64,000 nt of DNA from Opitutus sp. GAS368 (GTDB lineage: Bacteria > Verrucomicrobiota > Verrucomicrobiia > Opitutales > Opitutaceae): assembly GCF_900104925.1 (NCBI RefSeq), contig NZ_LT629735.1:3889001-3953000 (forward strand), read 5' to 3'. Shown in pieces: positions 24,038-32,633 of this stretch (position 1 is its first letter; the number at the start of each line of letters is the position of its first letter). The notes beneath the pieces were generated by a model. The model was given only the letters and a program-made list of their open reading frames with translations, had not been told where the DNA came from and ran no database searches. Position numbers and translations under genes: made by a program.

Positions 24038-25381
24038 ATGTTCGAAAGCCTGACCGATAAACTGACCGGCGCCCTGCGCAACCTGCGCGGAGTCGGCTCC
24101 TTGTCCGAGGCCAACATGGCGGACGCCCTCAAGGAAGTGCGCGCCGCCCTGCTGGCCGCCGACGTGCATTTCAAGGTCGCCCGCGAGTTCATCGACCGGG
24201 TGCAGGCCGAGTGCACCGGCCAGCAGGTCCTCAAGTCCGTCACGCCCGGCCAGCAGGTCGTCAAGATCATCCACGACGAGCTGGTGAAGCTCCTCGGCGA
24301 GGGCGCAACCGAGCTCGCCGCGAAGCGTCCGCTCAAGGTTCTCCTGGTCGGCCTCCACGGTTCCGGCAAGACGACCTCGACCGCCAAGCTCGGCAAGTTG
24401 CTCAAGAAAAAGGGCGCCCGGCCGTTTGTCGTCGCGTGCGACGTCTATCGCCCGGCCGCCATCGACCAGCTCGAGATCCTCGCGAAGCAGGAGGAGCTCG
24501 GCTTCTACGCTGACCGCAATTCCAAGGACGTGCCCGCCATCGGCGCCGCCGGGCTCGAGACCGCGCTCGCGGCGAACGCCGACGTCATCCTCTTCGATAC
24601 CGCCGGCCGCCTGCAGATCGACACCACCCTGATCGAGGAGGTCAAAAAGCTCCACGCGAAGATCCAGCCCGACGAAGTGCTGCTCGTGGCCGACGGCGCG
24701 CTCGGCCAGGAGGCCGTCAATGTCGCCAAGGCCTTCCACGACGCCCTCGGCCTGACCGGCCTCATCCTCACCAAGCTCGATGGCGACGCCCGCGGCGGCG
24801 CGGCGCTGTCCATCAAGGCGGTCACCGGCGTGCCCATCAAGTTCATCGGCACCGGCGAGAAGACGGCCGACTTCGAGCCGTTTTATCCGGAGCGCCTCGC
24901 CTCCCGCATCCTCGGCATGGGCGACGTCGTGTCGCTCGTCGAGAAGGCGCAGGAGCACATTGATGAAAAGGAGGCCGAGCGCATGGCGGAGAAGATGCGC
25001 AAGGCGGACTTCAACCTGGAGGACTTCCTCGCGCAGATGCAGCAGGTGAAGAAGATGGGTTCGATGCAGTCGCTCATGGGCATGATGCCCGGCATGAGCG
25101 GCGTGCAGCTCCCCGACGACGCCGAGCGACAGATGAAGCGCACCGAGGCGATCATCCAGTCGATGACGATCCAGGAGCGCCGCAAGCCCGGCCTGCTCAA
25201 CGGCAGCCGGCGCATGCGCATCGCGGCGGGCGCCGGCGTGAAGGTGCTCGAGGTCAACCAGCTCATCAAGCAGTTCGAGCAGATGCAGAAGCTCATGAAG
25301 ATGATGAAGGGCGGGAACCAGAAGAAGCTCATGCGCCAGATGGAACAGATGAAGGGCGGCCGCGGCGGGATGCCGTTTTAA
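24038..25381 (+). CDS. ffh: signal recognition particle protein Ffh (SRP54)
   Basis: 447 residues from ATG 24038. The N domain (about 1-85) is followed by the G domain with [14 protein letters not shown] (about 108-121), DTAGR and TKLDGD. The C-terminal M domain is methionine-rich ([36 protein letters not shown]) and binds signal peptides and 4.5S RNA. It targets nascent membrane proteins to FtsY and SecYEG. It is monocistronic; ffs and ftsY are not in the window. Confidence 0.95.
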   Translation: MFESLTDKLTGALRNLRGVGSLSEANMADALKEVRAALLAADVHFKVAREFIDRVQAECTGQQVLKSVTPGQQVVKIIHDELVKLLGEGATELAAKRPLKVLLVGLHGSGKTTSTAKLGKLLKKKGARPFVVACDVYRPAAIDQLEILAKQEELGFYADRNSKDVPAIGAAGLETALAANADVILFDTAGRLQIDTTLIEEVKKLHAKIQPDEVLLVADGALGQEAVNVAKAFHDALGLTGLILTKLDGDARGGAALSIKAVTGVPIKFIGTGEKTADFEPFYPERLASRILGMGDVVSLVEKAQEHIDEKEAERMAEKMRKADFNLEDFLAQMQQVKKMGSMQSLMGMMPGMSGVQLPDDAERQMKRTEAIIQSMTIQERRKPGLLNGSRRMRIAAGAGVKVLEVNQLIKQFEQMQKLMKMMKGGNQKKLMRQMEQMKGGRGGMPF

Positions 25382-25428
25382 GCGATAAGGGGTAAGCTTT
25401 AAGCCGTAAGCCCAAGACATCTAAACAT

Positions 25429-25451
25429 GGAGGCGGGACTATCCGTCCCGC
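25429..25451. repeat. REP half-element (ggaggcgggactat type) in the leader of the next gene
   Basis: ggaggcgggactatccgtcc folds back on itself and ends 11 bp before the ATG at 25463. A full-length relative is at 56062-56125. Confidence 0.75.
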
Positions 25452-25462
25452 GAAGCCAGAGA

Positions 25463-25729
25463 ATGAAACGCTTCCTTCACCTGCTGATCGCCCTCGCCGC
25501 CTTCGTTGGCGGGTTGTGGTTTTTCTATGCGGGTTACGAACACAGTGTTTCCCTGGCGGGGAAAACGGAGACCGGTCTCACCTACCTGAAGACCGGCTTC
25601 GACGGAAAGACCCGGGTGCTGACCGAACACCAGGACTATGCCGTTGGGCTGGCCCTGATCATCGGCAGCTCCTGGTGGATGCTGCACGGGCACAAGCCAG
25701 CCAGGGGTAAACGCTCGCGCCGGCGTTAG
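25463..25729 (+). CDS. small membrane protein, two helices
   Basis: 88 residues from ATG 25463. Helices lie at FLHLLIALAAFVGGLWFFYAGYE and YAVGLALIIGSSWWMLHG, separated by a polar loop of about 30 residues, with a basic C-terminus (KRSRRR). The layout is similar to DUF3185 proteins but the match is too weak to assign. It lies directly after ffh and a half-REP. Confidence 0.6.
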   Translation: MKRFLHLLIALAAFVGGLWFFYAGYEHSVSLAGKTETGLTYLKTGFDGKTRVLTEHQDYAVGLALIIGSSWWMLHGHKPARGKRSRRR

Positions 25730-25751
25730 CTCCTTCCTGTCGTTCCGGCTC

Positions 25752-25804
25752 TTGGAGGGCCCAGCTCCCGCCGGGCCGCGGCTCAGCAGGAGCTGAGCCC
25801 TCCG
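25752..25804. repeat. REP-like palindrome (ttggagggcccagctcc type)
   Basis: ttggagggcccagctcccgc is paired with ggctcagcaggagctgagccctcc. It is a composite of two unlike hairpins with shared ends, lying between convergent genes. Confidence 0.8.
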
Positions 25805-25808
25805 AAAA

Positions 25809-26855
25809 TCATTCCCCCGGCCGTGTGGTCGCGTAGCGATCCCAGTGCTTCAGAATCTCGTGTACCACCGGGGCGCCGATGCGCCAGCACGAGTCGGCGG
25901 CGACCGCCGTGCCGGTTGACTCGCCGGAAAGCACGCTCTCGACCACCGAGGCGCCGCGCGGCGGTGTCGAGTAGTTGCTGGCCGTGCGCAACACCAGGTG
26001 CCGCAGCGGATCGACGCGGCCGGCCTTGCCCAGCATGTACATCGCGTAGCCGATGCTCTGGTCCTCGCACTGGGTCATGACAAAGTTGCCCTTCCCCTGC
26101 GTGTACATCTTCACCCAATTGTTGGCCCACGCGGTGAGCGCCGGCCCGTGCCAGTAGCGCGCGGTACCGAGGGTGTCGCCGAGCAACACGAACGGCGGCT
26201 TTTGTGCGACAGGCTGACCGGTGTAAGTCTCACGGAATTTTTCCACTTCCGGCGTGTCCAGCAGCGCAATGTCCTTCGTCAAGGCAAAGGCCCACGCCAC
26301 CAGCTTGGGGTTCAATTCGAACACCATCGGCTTCTGGCTCCAGTCGTGCTGGCCCGGAGGATCGAGCGGCCCGGTGCTGCCATAGGCAAAAATGCCGTAC
26401 GGCCAGTCGGCCGGCGCATCGTGCCCGTCGATCTCATGCACGTTGTCGCCATCGACGATCCGCTGCACCCACGCCGCGCTGCCGACGCTCGCCTTGTCGG
26501 CATCCACCCCGGCAATACCGGCCGTCAACCAGTAGGTCTGCTTCAGGTCGAAGCGTGCATCGAGGCCCAGCGCCATCAGGGCGAGCCCGCTGCGATTGCA
26601 GGTGCCTGTGACCATGGCGTAGACGCCCGAGTCGTTGTAGAGAATCGGATGCGCCACGCCGGGGATCTCGATCGACTTGGTGAGATGCTCCCGCTCGACC
26701 CAATACTGCAGCTCGCCGGGCGCGTCGCCGGTGTCGGCTCCCGCCTCAAACGTGGTCAGGATCATGACCTTTGGCTTGATGAGTTCCGCCCGGCCGGTCG
26801 CGGCCAATGCGCAGAAGGCAGAGAGGGAAAGGATCAGCAGGCGGGGCGGTTTCAT
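25809..26855 (-). CDS. purine nucleoside permease-like protein (NUP family), exported
   Basis: 348 residues from ATG 26855; a signal peptide (LLILSLSAFCALAATGRA) supports this start, and a -10-like TAGTCT lies 5 bp upstream. The segments KVMILTTFEAGADTGDAPGELQYWVER, TGTCNRSGLALMALGLDARFDLKQTYWLTAGIAGVD and YTQGKGNFVMTQCEDQ match the purine nucleoside permease (NUP) family. It has no multiple transmembrane helices, so it is better seen as a periplasmic nucleoside-phosphorylase-fold protein. It may act with the nucleoside hydrolase at 1153, but they are not linked. Confidence 0.8.
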   Translation of the reverse strand: MKPPRLLILSLSAFCALAATGRAELIKPKVMILTTFEAGADTGDAPGELQYWVEREHLTKSIEIPGVAHPILYNDSGVYAMVTGTCNRSGLALMALGLDARFDLKQTYWLTAGIAGVDADKASVGSAAWVQRIVDGDNVHEIDGHDAPADWPYGIFAYGSTGPLDPPGQHDWSQKPMVFELNPKLVAWAFALTKDIALLDTPEVEKFRETYTGQPVAQKPPFVLLGDTLGTARYWHGPALTAWANNWVKMYTQGKGNFVMTQCEDQSIGYAMYMLGKAGRVDPLRHLVLRTASNYSTPPRGASVVESVLSGESTGTAVAADSCWRIGAPVVHEILKHWDRYATTRPGE

Positions 26856-26977
26856 AAGAAAGACTAAGCTAATTCTGCGCCAACCATGTCCGTCACTTTG
26901 CCCGTCCGCGATGGCCTGGCGACGGCGGAAGCGCGGCGAAAGATCCACGGTGTCGACGCGAGCCATGATGACCGCTT

Positions 26978-27003
26978 GGATCCTTCGCCCGGCTCAGGAT
27001 GAC
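26978..27003. repeat. repeat unit ggatccttcgc...ggctcaggatgac
   Basis: One inverted copy of the unit gtcatcctgagcgtagcgaag seen at 28965-28990. It lies between the permease-like gene and trpF. Confidence 0.75.
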
Positions 27004-27034
27004 GATGACGGGTGTTTGCATTGAATCCCTGTCC

Positions 27035-27706
27035 TCAGCGATAGGACGGGTTGTCGTGCTTGGTCGCGTTGTGCAGCGCGAGCACGAGGGCCTGGAGTTT
27101 GGTCGGGCTCTTGATGCCCGGGGCCTGTTCCACCCCGCTGTTCACGTCGACGAACTTCGCGCCGGTCGCGGTCACGGCCGCGGCGATGTTCTCCGGGGTC
27201 AGTCCGCCGGACAGAATCCAGGTCTTCCCGGGATGTGCTTCGCGGTGGCGCTTGAACTTGGGCCAGTCGCCGGTCTCGCCCGTGCCGCCGAATTTGTCGG
27301 CGTGGAAGGTGTCGAGGAGAAAGGTATCGGCGAACGGCAGCCACTCGGGCTTCACGTCCTGACCGGGCGGCAGTTTCGGCGCCAGCCACAGGCGGCTGCG
27401 CCCGGCCAGCTGGCTCCAAGCCGCGAGCGTGGCGACCGGTGTTTCCGTGGCGAAGTGGATCTGGAAATAGTCGAAACCGAGCCGGTCCAGCGCGGCCAGC
27501 TCGGCGGCCGACGGCCCGACGCACACCGCGACCTTCTTCCGCAGCGGCAGGCGTTCCTTCATCGCGGCATATTGGGCCGCGGCGAGGGTGCGGGGTGACT
27601 TGGCATGGAAGATGAAGCCCAGGCCGTCCGCCCCGACGGCGTCAGCGGCATCGGCGTCCACCAAGGAGGTGATGCCGCAGACCTTGAGCCTGATGCCGTT
27701 GATCAT
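27035..27706 (-). CDS. trpF: phosphoribosylanthranilate isomerase
   Basis: 223 residues from ATG 27706; an ATG at 27733 falls in a repeat. It is a TIM barrel with LKVCGIT (catalytic Cys), the FIFHAKSPR loop, the LLDTF segment containing the catalytic Asp (about 136), and GGLTPENI and VDVNSGVEQAPGIKSP (phosphate binding). It isomerises N-(5-phosphoribosyl)anthranilate in tryptophan synthesis. No other trp gene is adjacent; degT lies upstream, about 100 bp away, across a repeat. Confidence 0.93.
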   Translation of the reverse strand: MINGIRLKVCGITSLVDADAADAVGADGLGFIFHAKSPRTLAAAQYAAMKERLPLRKKVAVCVGPSAAELAALDRLGFDYFQIHFATETPVATLAAWSQLAGRSRLWLAPKLPPGQDVKPEWLPFADTFLLDTFHADKFGGTGETGDWPKFKRHREAHPGKTWILSGGLTPENIAAAVTATGAKFVDVNSGVEQAPGIKSPTKLQALVLALHNATKHDNPSYR

Positions 27707-27720
27707 GCGAAAGGGTCTAG

Positions 27721-27808
27721 TCACAGAGAACACTGAGGAATACCCGAGGGCACAGAGCCAAACCGTTCTCTGTGGCCTCTGTGCAATCTCTGTGAACTCT
27801 GTGGCTAA
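27721..27808. repeat. ctctgtg-type repeat
   Basis: Several ctctgtg and cacagag units (tcacagagaacactgagg, ccgttctctgtggcctctgt, gcaatctctgtgaactctgt) form an imperfect inverted repeat. The stop codon of the DegT gene (27805-27807) lies inside it. Confidence 0.75.
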
Positions 27809-28899
27809 AATGCATTGACCGCCTTGATGACATGCTCGACCTGCGCGTCGGTCAGCTCGGGGAAGATGGGCAGGCTCACGCAGGTCGCACTCGTCTTCTC
27901 GGCGACCGGCAGGCTGCCGGCGGCGTAACCCAGCGAAGCATAGCAGGGCTGCCGGTGCATCGGGCCGGGATAAATGATCTCCGTGCCGACGCCGGCCTGG
28001 TCGAGGTGCACGCGCAGGTCGTCACGCTTGGGGTGCAGCAGCGTAAACTGGTGCCACACGGACTCGCCGTAGGCCGGCACGACCGGCAGCTGGACATCAC
28101 TGCGCTTGATGCCGGCGCGATACTGGGCGGCGATGGCGCGGCGGCGGGCGGTCCAGCCGGCGAGTTTCTTGAGTTTGATGTTGAGCGCCGCGCCCTGGAA
28201 TCCGTCCATGCGGAAGTTGAACCCGACCTCGGTGTGGGTGTAGCGCTTGGGCGAGCCATGCACCCGCAGCAGTTGCGCATGGTCCATCACCGCCGGGTGT
28301 CTCGACACGAACGCCCCGCCCTCGCCGCACGCACCGAGGTTCTTGGTCGGGTAAAAGCTGAACGTGCCGCAGTCACCGATGCCGCCGATCGGCGCACCCT
28401 TGTAGGTGGCACCGACGGCCTGCGCACAATCCTCGACCACGAACAGCTTGTGCTGCTTCGCAAGGACCATGATCTCGTCCATCCGCGCCGGCTGGCCGAA
28501 GATGTGCACGACCACGATGCCCTTGGTCTTGGGTGTGATCGCCTTGGCCATGGCCTCGGGGCTGATGCACCACGTGTCCGCGTCGATATCGACGAACACC
28601 GGCTTGGCGCCGACGTAGCTGATGCCCCAGCAGCTGGAGGCGAAGGTGAACGACGTGGTGATGATCTCGTCGCCCGGGCCGAAGCCGCCGCAGATCGAGG
28701 CGAGGTGCAGCGGTGAGGTGCCGCTGTTCAGGCCGAGGGTGCGTGGATAGCCGAGCGTGGCGCTGAAGGCCTTCTCGAAATCCTCGACGTCCTTGCCGAG
28801 ACAGAAGCGGGTGTTGTCGTAGGTGTCCGCCAGCGCCGCCAGCACCTCGGTGCGGATGGCCTGGTGCTGGAGCTTGAGATCGAGGAAAGGGACTTTCAT
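27805..28899 (-). CDS. DegT/DnrJ/EryC1/StrS-family aminotransferase
   Basis: 364 residues from ATG 28899 (MKVPFLDLKLQHQAI); upstream codons only read a repeat. The PLP-fold signatures are LNSGTSPLHLASICGGFGPGDEIITTSFTF, VEDCAQAVGATYKG and the Schiff-base lysine segment FSFYPTKNLGACGEGGAFV (Lys about 184). The C-terminal HQFTLLHPKRDDLR and YPGPMHRQPCY complete the family pattern. It makes amino sugars for nucleotide-sugar or surface-polysaccharide synthesis. No sugar cluster surrounds it, so the product is open. Confidence 0.92.
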   Translation of the reverse strand: MKVPFLDLKLQHQAIRTEVLAALADTYDNTRFCLGKDVEDFEKAFSATLGYPRTLGLNSGTSPLHLASICGGFGPGDEIITTSFTFASSCWGISYVGAKPVFVDIDADTWCISPEAMAKAITPKTKGIVVVHIFGQPARMDEIMVLAKQHKLFVVEDCAQAVGATYKGAPIGGIGDCGTFSFYPTKNLGACGEGGAFVSRHPAVMDHAQLLRVHGSPKRYTHTEVGFNFRMDGFQGAALNIKLKKLAGWTARRRAIAAQYRAGIKRSDVQLPVVPAYGESVWHQFTLLHPKRDDLRVHLDQAGVGTEIIYPGPMHRQPCYASLGYAAGSLPVAEKTSATCVSLPIFPELTDAQVEHVIKAVNAF

Positions 28900-28912
28900 G
28901 GGGGATTCGATT

Positions 28913-29091
28913 CTCCGCGGATTACGCGGATGAACGCGGATTAGACAAGACAACACCCGCAATTGTCATCCTGAGCGTAGCGAAGAATCCAGTGACATGG
29001 CCGCCAGTGTGAACCGTGTTAGATCCTTCGCTTTGCTGGAATGACCGATGACGGGGAATCCATCCGTGTTCATCCGCGTAATCCGCGGTTA
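28913..29091. repeat. nested inverted repeats (cgcggattacgcgg outer, gtcatcctgag inner)
   Basis: Outer units ctccgcggattacgcggatg (28913-28943) and catccgcgtaatccgcggtt (29061-29091) are inverted. Inner units gtcatcctgagcgtagcgaa (28965-28990) and agatccttcgctttgctgg (29021-29046) are also inverted. The element fills the gap between hemD and the DegT gene and contains the hemD stop codon (29089-29091). Confidence 0.85.
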
Positions 29092-29868
29092 AAGTTTTTT
29101 TAGCAACGCCGCGACCAGGGATTCCAGCGTCGCGTCAGCGGCTTCGAAGTCCACCGGCAGGCCGAGCTGCTTCATGGTGGCGGTCGTGCTCGGGCCGATG
29201 CTGCCCGCGAGAGGGCGCCGGGCCCTGGCGGCGAGCTTGAGCGCGGCGGCCTGGTCGAAGAAGGACTGCGCGGCCGACGGGCTGGCGAAGAGGATCGCGT
29301 CGGCGCCCTTGGCGCGGAAATCGCCGGCGACCGGGTCGGCGGCGAGGTCGGTTTCCTCCGTCTTGTAGACCGGCAGGATGTCCACGATCGCGCGGACTTC
29401 CTCGAGCTTCTGGACGAGGATATCGCGATTCTTGTTGCCGGTGACGACGAGGACCTTGGCGCTGTCCATGCCCTCGCGTTCGATGAGGGCCTTGGCGAGT
29501 TCCTCGGCGTTGGCTTTCTTCGGCTGCAGCTCGACGCGCAGGTGCTGCTCGCGGATGGCGGCGGCTGTGGCCTCGCCGACCACGGCGATGCGCATCAGCC
29601 CGAAGGCGCGGATGTCGTCGTAGACGCGGTGGAATTCCTCGAAGAAGTGTTTCACGCCGTTGACGCTGGTGAAGATGATCCACTCGTAGCCTCCGATCTC
29701 CTGGAAGACCTCGTTGAGCGTGTGCAGGTTGACGTCCTTGCGGACCGCGATGAGCGGCAGTTCGACGACCTCGGCGCCGAGCGCCTCCAGGCGCGTGCGC
29801 CAGTCGGCGGACGAGGCGGCGGGACGGGTGAGCGCGATGCGGCGGCCGGCGAGGGATGGTTTAGACAT
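29089..29868 (-). CDS. hemD: uroporphyrinogen-III synthase
   Basis: 259 residues from ATG 29868. The conserved pattern of HemD is present: RRIALTRPAASSADWRTRLEALGAEVVELPLIAV, WIIFTSVNGVKHFFEE, AVVGEATAAAIREQ, DILPVYKTEET and FASPSAAQSFFDQAAAL. It closes hydroxymethylbilane to uroporphyrinogen III in tetrapyrrole synthesis. It overlaps hemC upstream by 8 bp, indicating translational coupling. Its stop codon lies in a repeat. Confidence 0.9.
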   Translation of the reverse strand: MSKPSLAGRRIALTRPAASSADWRTRLEALGAEVVELPLIAVRKDVNLHTLNEVFQEIGGYEWIIFTSVNGVKHFFEEFHRVYDDIRAFGLMRIAVVGEATAAAIREQHLRVELQPKKANAEELAKALIEREGMDSAKVLVVTGNKNRDILVQKLEEVRAIVDILPVYKTEETDLAADPVAGDFRAKGADAILFASPSAAQSFFDQAAALKLAARARRPLAGSIGPSTTATMKQLGLPVDFEAADATLESLVAALLKKL

Positions 29869-30715
29869 GGAATCCGAGTTCCTGGAGTATCCGGGCCGCG
29901 CTGCGGCGGGGTTCGGTGAAATCCGCTGCCGTGAGTCGCAGCGTGTGACTCCCGGTCTTTTCGTGGAAGAAATGCAGGTTGTCGCCGGTGACATGCGCGG
30001 CGAAGGCGATCTGGCAACCGGCGCCCAACTGCGCCTGGAACGCGCGTTCCAGCGTGACGCAGCGCGCCGTGGCGGCATCCAGCGCCGGGGCGAACCGCGC
30101 CTCATCGCCACTCCGGCATTGCAAGGCGATGGCCCCCTGCCCCACAGCCGGCACGCTCTCCGCGAAACTGAGCGGACGGAACACCAGCCCGGGCCAGCCC
30201 TTGATGCCGAGGCGGTTGAGGCCGGCGGCGGCCAGCACGGTCGCGTCGGCCTGGCCGGCGGCAATCTTCTTCAGGCGCGTGTCCACGTTGCCGCGGATCT
30301 CGGTGAAGACCGCGGCCGGGAAAAGCGCCTTCACCTGCAGCTGCCGGCGCGGGCTGCTGGTCGCAATGGTGGCGGGCGAAGTGACGCCTTCGTGCAGCAC
30401 CAGCACGTCGCGGGTGTCCTCGCGCGGCAGGAAGCCGGCGACCACCAGTCCGGGCGAATTCTCGCCGGGCAGGTCCTTGCAGCTGTGCACGGCCGCGTCG
30501 GCTTCGTGGCGCAGCAGCGCCTGCTCGAGCTCGGCGGTGAACAGCCCCTTGCCGCCCTGTTTGCTGAGCGACCACTCGGCCTGCTTGTCGCCGGTCGTGA
30601 CGACCTTCAGCAGTTCGCACTGGGCGCCCGGAATTTTCGCCGTCAGCCGCGCCGCCACCTGCTCGGCCTGGACGAGGGCAAGCGGGCTTTTGCGCGTGGC
30701 GAGGATGATTTTCAA
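29861..30715 (-). CDS. hemC: hydroxymethylbilane synthase (porphobilinogen deaminase)
   Basis: 284 residues from a TTG at 30715 (KIILATRKSPLALVQAEQV), the only start at the family-conserved position; no ATG is near. It shows GKGLFTAELEQALL, AVHSCKDLPGENSPGLVVAGFLPREDTRDVLV, STSSPRRQLQV and IRGNVDTRLKK. The cysteine in GAGCQIAFAA carries the dipyrromethane cofactor. It polymerises four porphobilinogens. It is the first gene of the hemCD pair, downstream of tRNA-Val. Confidence 0.93.
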   Translation of the reverse strand: MKIILATRKSPLALVQAEQVAARLTAKIPGAQCELLKVVTTGDKQAEWSLSKQGGKGLFTAELEQALLRHEADAAVHSCKDLPGENSPGLVVAGFLPREDTRDVLVLHEGVTSPATIATSSPRRQLQVKALFPAAVFTEIRGNVDTRLKKIAAGQADATVLAAAGLNRLGIKGWPGLVFRPLSFAESVPAVGQGAIALQCRSGDEARFAPALDAATARCVTLERAFQAQLGAGCQIAFAAHVTGDNLHFFHEKTGSHTLRLTAADFTEPRRSAARILQELGFHV

Positions 30716-30800
30716 AGGGATGGATGGAGAATGGCTTGCCGAGTCGAAACAGCAGCGAACAAGTCCGCCTGCACTTGGCAAGCCAAGCTTCGGCGCGACA

Positions 30801-30834
30801 GTCTTCACTTTCGCTGCGCTGCGAATGAAGACTG
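30801..30834 (-). repeat. hairpin downstream of tRNA-Val
   Basis: agtcttcactttcgctgcgc and gcgaatgaagact form a long imperfect stem (8 bp perfect agtcttca/tgaagact base). No T-run follows on the minus strand, so this may be a processing or repeat element and not a terminator. Confidence 0.5.
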
Positions 30835-30906
30835 GACGCTGAGGGACTCGAACCCCCGACACCCTCGGTGTAAGCGAGGTGCTCTAACCAACTGAGCTAA
30901 GCGTCC
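30833..30906 (-). tRNA. tRNA-Val (anticodon TAC)
   Basis: 74 nt cloverleaf on the minus strand. The acceptor stem is GGACGCT/AGCGTCC with A as discriminator base. The D-arm is AGCTCAGTTGGTTAGAGC, the anticodon stem-loop CCTCG-CTTACAC-CGAGG places TAC centrally, and the T-arm contains GGTTCGAGTCC. CCA is not encoded (GT follows). Confidence 0.95.
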
Positions 30907-30954
30907 GAAGGGGGCCAAGAAACGTCAATCGCCCCGGCCTCGCAAGGGAGAATT

Positions 30955-31010
30955 GGTAGGGCGCGGACTCCGTTCCGCGCCAAGGCGGTGAGCGGAGTCA
31001 CCGCCCCACC
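30955..31010. repeat. REP-like palindrome (gtagggcgcggactccg type)
   Basis: ggtagggcgcggactccgtt with cgcgcc, then ggcggtgagcggagtcaccg and a ccacc end. It has the same arms as 15551-15607 and lies between tRNA-Val and asd. Confidence 0.85.
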
Positions 31011-31011
31011 T

Positions 31012-32040
31012 TCAGGCCCGCAACGGCAGGCCCAGTGCGATCATCTTCTCGGCGGTCTGGAGCGCATTGAGGGCGGCGCCCTTCCACAGGTTGTCGCCGC
31101 TGACCCAGAGGGCCAGGCCGTTGTCGAGCGCCGTATCGAGGCGGATGCGGCCGACACCGCACTTCTCCTTCCGACTGTAGGCGAGCGGTGTGGGATACGC
31201 GTTCCTGGCCGGCTCGTCGATGAGCTCGGCGCCCGGGAAGGCCGCGATGGCTTGGCGGGCGGCCTCGACCGAAACCGGCTTGGTGAACTCGGCGTGGATG
31301 GCGACCGAGTGGGCGCGCACCACCGGCACGCGAATGCAGGTGGCCGAGACCTTCAGGTCGGGCATTCCGAGGATCTTGCGGGTCTCGGCGCGCATCTTGG
31401 TCTCCTCGCCGGTGTAGCCGTCGCTGCCGAACGAGTCGATGTGCGGGATCAGATTCTGGAAGATCTGGTGCGGATAGACCTCGTGCCGCAGCGGCTGCTT
31501 CGCGGCGTAGGCCTGCACCTGCTGTTCCAGTTCCACAATCGCGTCGGCGCCGGTGCCGGACACGGACTGGTAGGTCGAGAAGACGACGCGCTTCAGGCCG
31601 AACGCCTGGTGCAGCGGGTAGAGCGCCATGAGCGCGACCGCGGTCGAGCAGTTCGGGCTGGCGATGATGCCCTTGTGGCTGCGCAGGGCCTGCGGGTTGA
31701 TCTCGGGCACGACCAGCGGGACGTTGGGGTCCATGCGGAAGGCCGAGCTCTTGTCGATGACAAGGCAGCCGCGCTTCACGGCCTCGGGCGCGAGCGCCTT
31801 GGTGACGTCACCGCCCGCCGCGAAGAACGCCACGTTCAGGCCGGCGAACGCCTCGGGGGTCGCCTCCTGCACCGCGATTTTCTTCCCGCCAAACTCGATG
31901 CTCTTGCCCACGGAACGCGCCGAGGCCAGCGGCCGCAGCTCCGTCAGCGGAAAGGCGTGCGCCGCCAGCAAGGCAATCAGCTCTTGACCGACTGCTCCCG
32001 TGGCCCCGACGATGCCGACCCGATAGGAATTATTGCTCAC
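31012..32040 (-). CDS. asd: aspartate-semialdehyde dehydrogenase
   Basis: 342 residues from a GTG at 32040 (VSNNSYRVGIVGATGAVGQELI). It has the NADPH-binding GATGAVG motif (about 11-17), FFAAGGDVTKALAP, the active-site cysteine in ASPNCSTAVALMAL (about 132), QSVSGTGADAI, and the catalytic His region VVRAHSVAIHAEF. It reduces aspartyl phosphate to the semialdehyde for lysine, threonine, methionine and diaminopimelate. Its start is only 1 bp from the start of the divergent L,D-transpeptidase, so its promoter must lie within that gene. Confidence 0.94.
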   Translation of the reverse strand: MSNNSYRVGIVGATGAVGQELIALLAAHAFPLTELRPLASARSVGKSIEFGGKKIAVQEATPEAFAGLNVAFFAAGGDVTKALAPEAVKRGCLVIDKSSAFRMDPNVPLVVPEINPQALRSHKGIIASPNCSTAVALMALYPLHQAFGLKRVVFSTYQSVSGTGADAIVELEQQVQAYAAKQPLRHEVYPHQIFQNLIPHIDSFGSDGYTGEETKMRAETRKILGMPDLKVSATCIRVPVVRAHSVAIHAEFTKPVSVEAARQAIAAFPGAELIDEPARNAYPTPLAYSRKEKCGVGRIRLDTALDNGLALWVSGDNLWKGAALNALQTAEKMIALGLPLRA

Positions 32041-32041
32041 C

Positions 32042-32593
32042 GTGAATGAAATATTGGAACGGGTGAAACAAAGGTGCGCGGCGCAGGGAATCAAGCCCAC
32101 ACCGCGTGTCATAGCCGTTTCCATCGCACAGCAGCTCCTGATGTTTTTCCAAGACTGTGCTTTGCAGAAGAGCCACGTCATCTCCACTTCCCTGCGTCCG
32201 CCCTCGAATGTGAAGGATTCCCTCGGCACGCCGCGCGGGCTGCACACTATCGCAGAGAAGCATGGCGCCGGCGCGCCACCCGGCATCGTGTTCAAGGGGC
32301 GGGTCAGCACGGGCAAGCATTTCTCCGAACTCGACGCCACCCAGCAGGCCAAGAACCTCATCACCACGCGCATTCTCTGGCTCCGCGGCCTGGAGCCGGG
32401 CGACAATGTCGGCCAGAACGCCGCGGGCGAGTCGGTCGACACCTACGAGCGCTACGTCTATATCCACGGCACCAACCACGAGGAGCGCCTCGGCCGGCCC
32501 TTCAGCGCGGGCTGCATCGAGATGAACAACCTCGAGATCATCGGACTCTTCGACCAGGTGCGGGTGGGCGATCTGGTGTGGATTGAGGATTGA
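32042..32593 (+). CDS. L,D-transpeptidase (YkuD domain)
   Basis: About 183 residues from a GTG at 32042; a TTG at 32033 would overlap asd. The YkuD fold begins early (RVIAVSIAQQLLMFFQDCALQKSHVISTS). The catalytic pattern is HGTNHEERLGRPFSAGCIEM, with the His and the nucleophilic Cys of HxxxxxxxGxxxSxGC (about residues 146-163). It cross-links peptidoglycan (3-3) or attaches proteins. No clear signal peptide is present, which is unusual for this class, so export may use a different start or none. Confidence 0.9.
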   Translation: MNEILERVKQRCAAQGIKPTPRVIAVSIAQQLLMFFQDCALQKSHVISTSLRPPSNVKDSLGTPRGLHTIAEKHGAGAPPGIVFKGRVSTGKHFSELDATQQAKNLITTRILWLRGLEPGDNVGQNAAGESVDTYERYVYIHGTNHEERLGRPFSAGCIEMNNLEIIGLFDQVRVGDLVWIED

Positions 32594-32603
32594 GATGGCT
32601 CGT

Positions 32604-32632
32604 GTAGGGGTGTCGCTTGACGACGCCCGCGA
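32604..32632 (+). repeat. left inverted repeat of the RAYT unit
   Basis: gtaggggtgtcgcttgacga... pairs with the repeat at 33215-33243 over 29 bp with four mismatches. Confidence 0.85.
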
Positions 32633-32633
32633 A

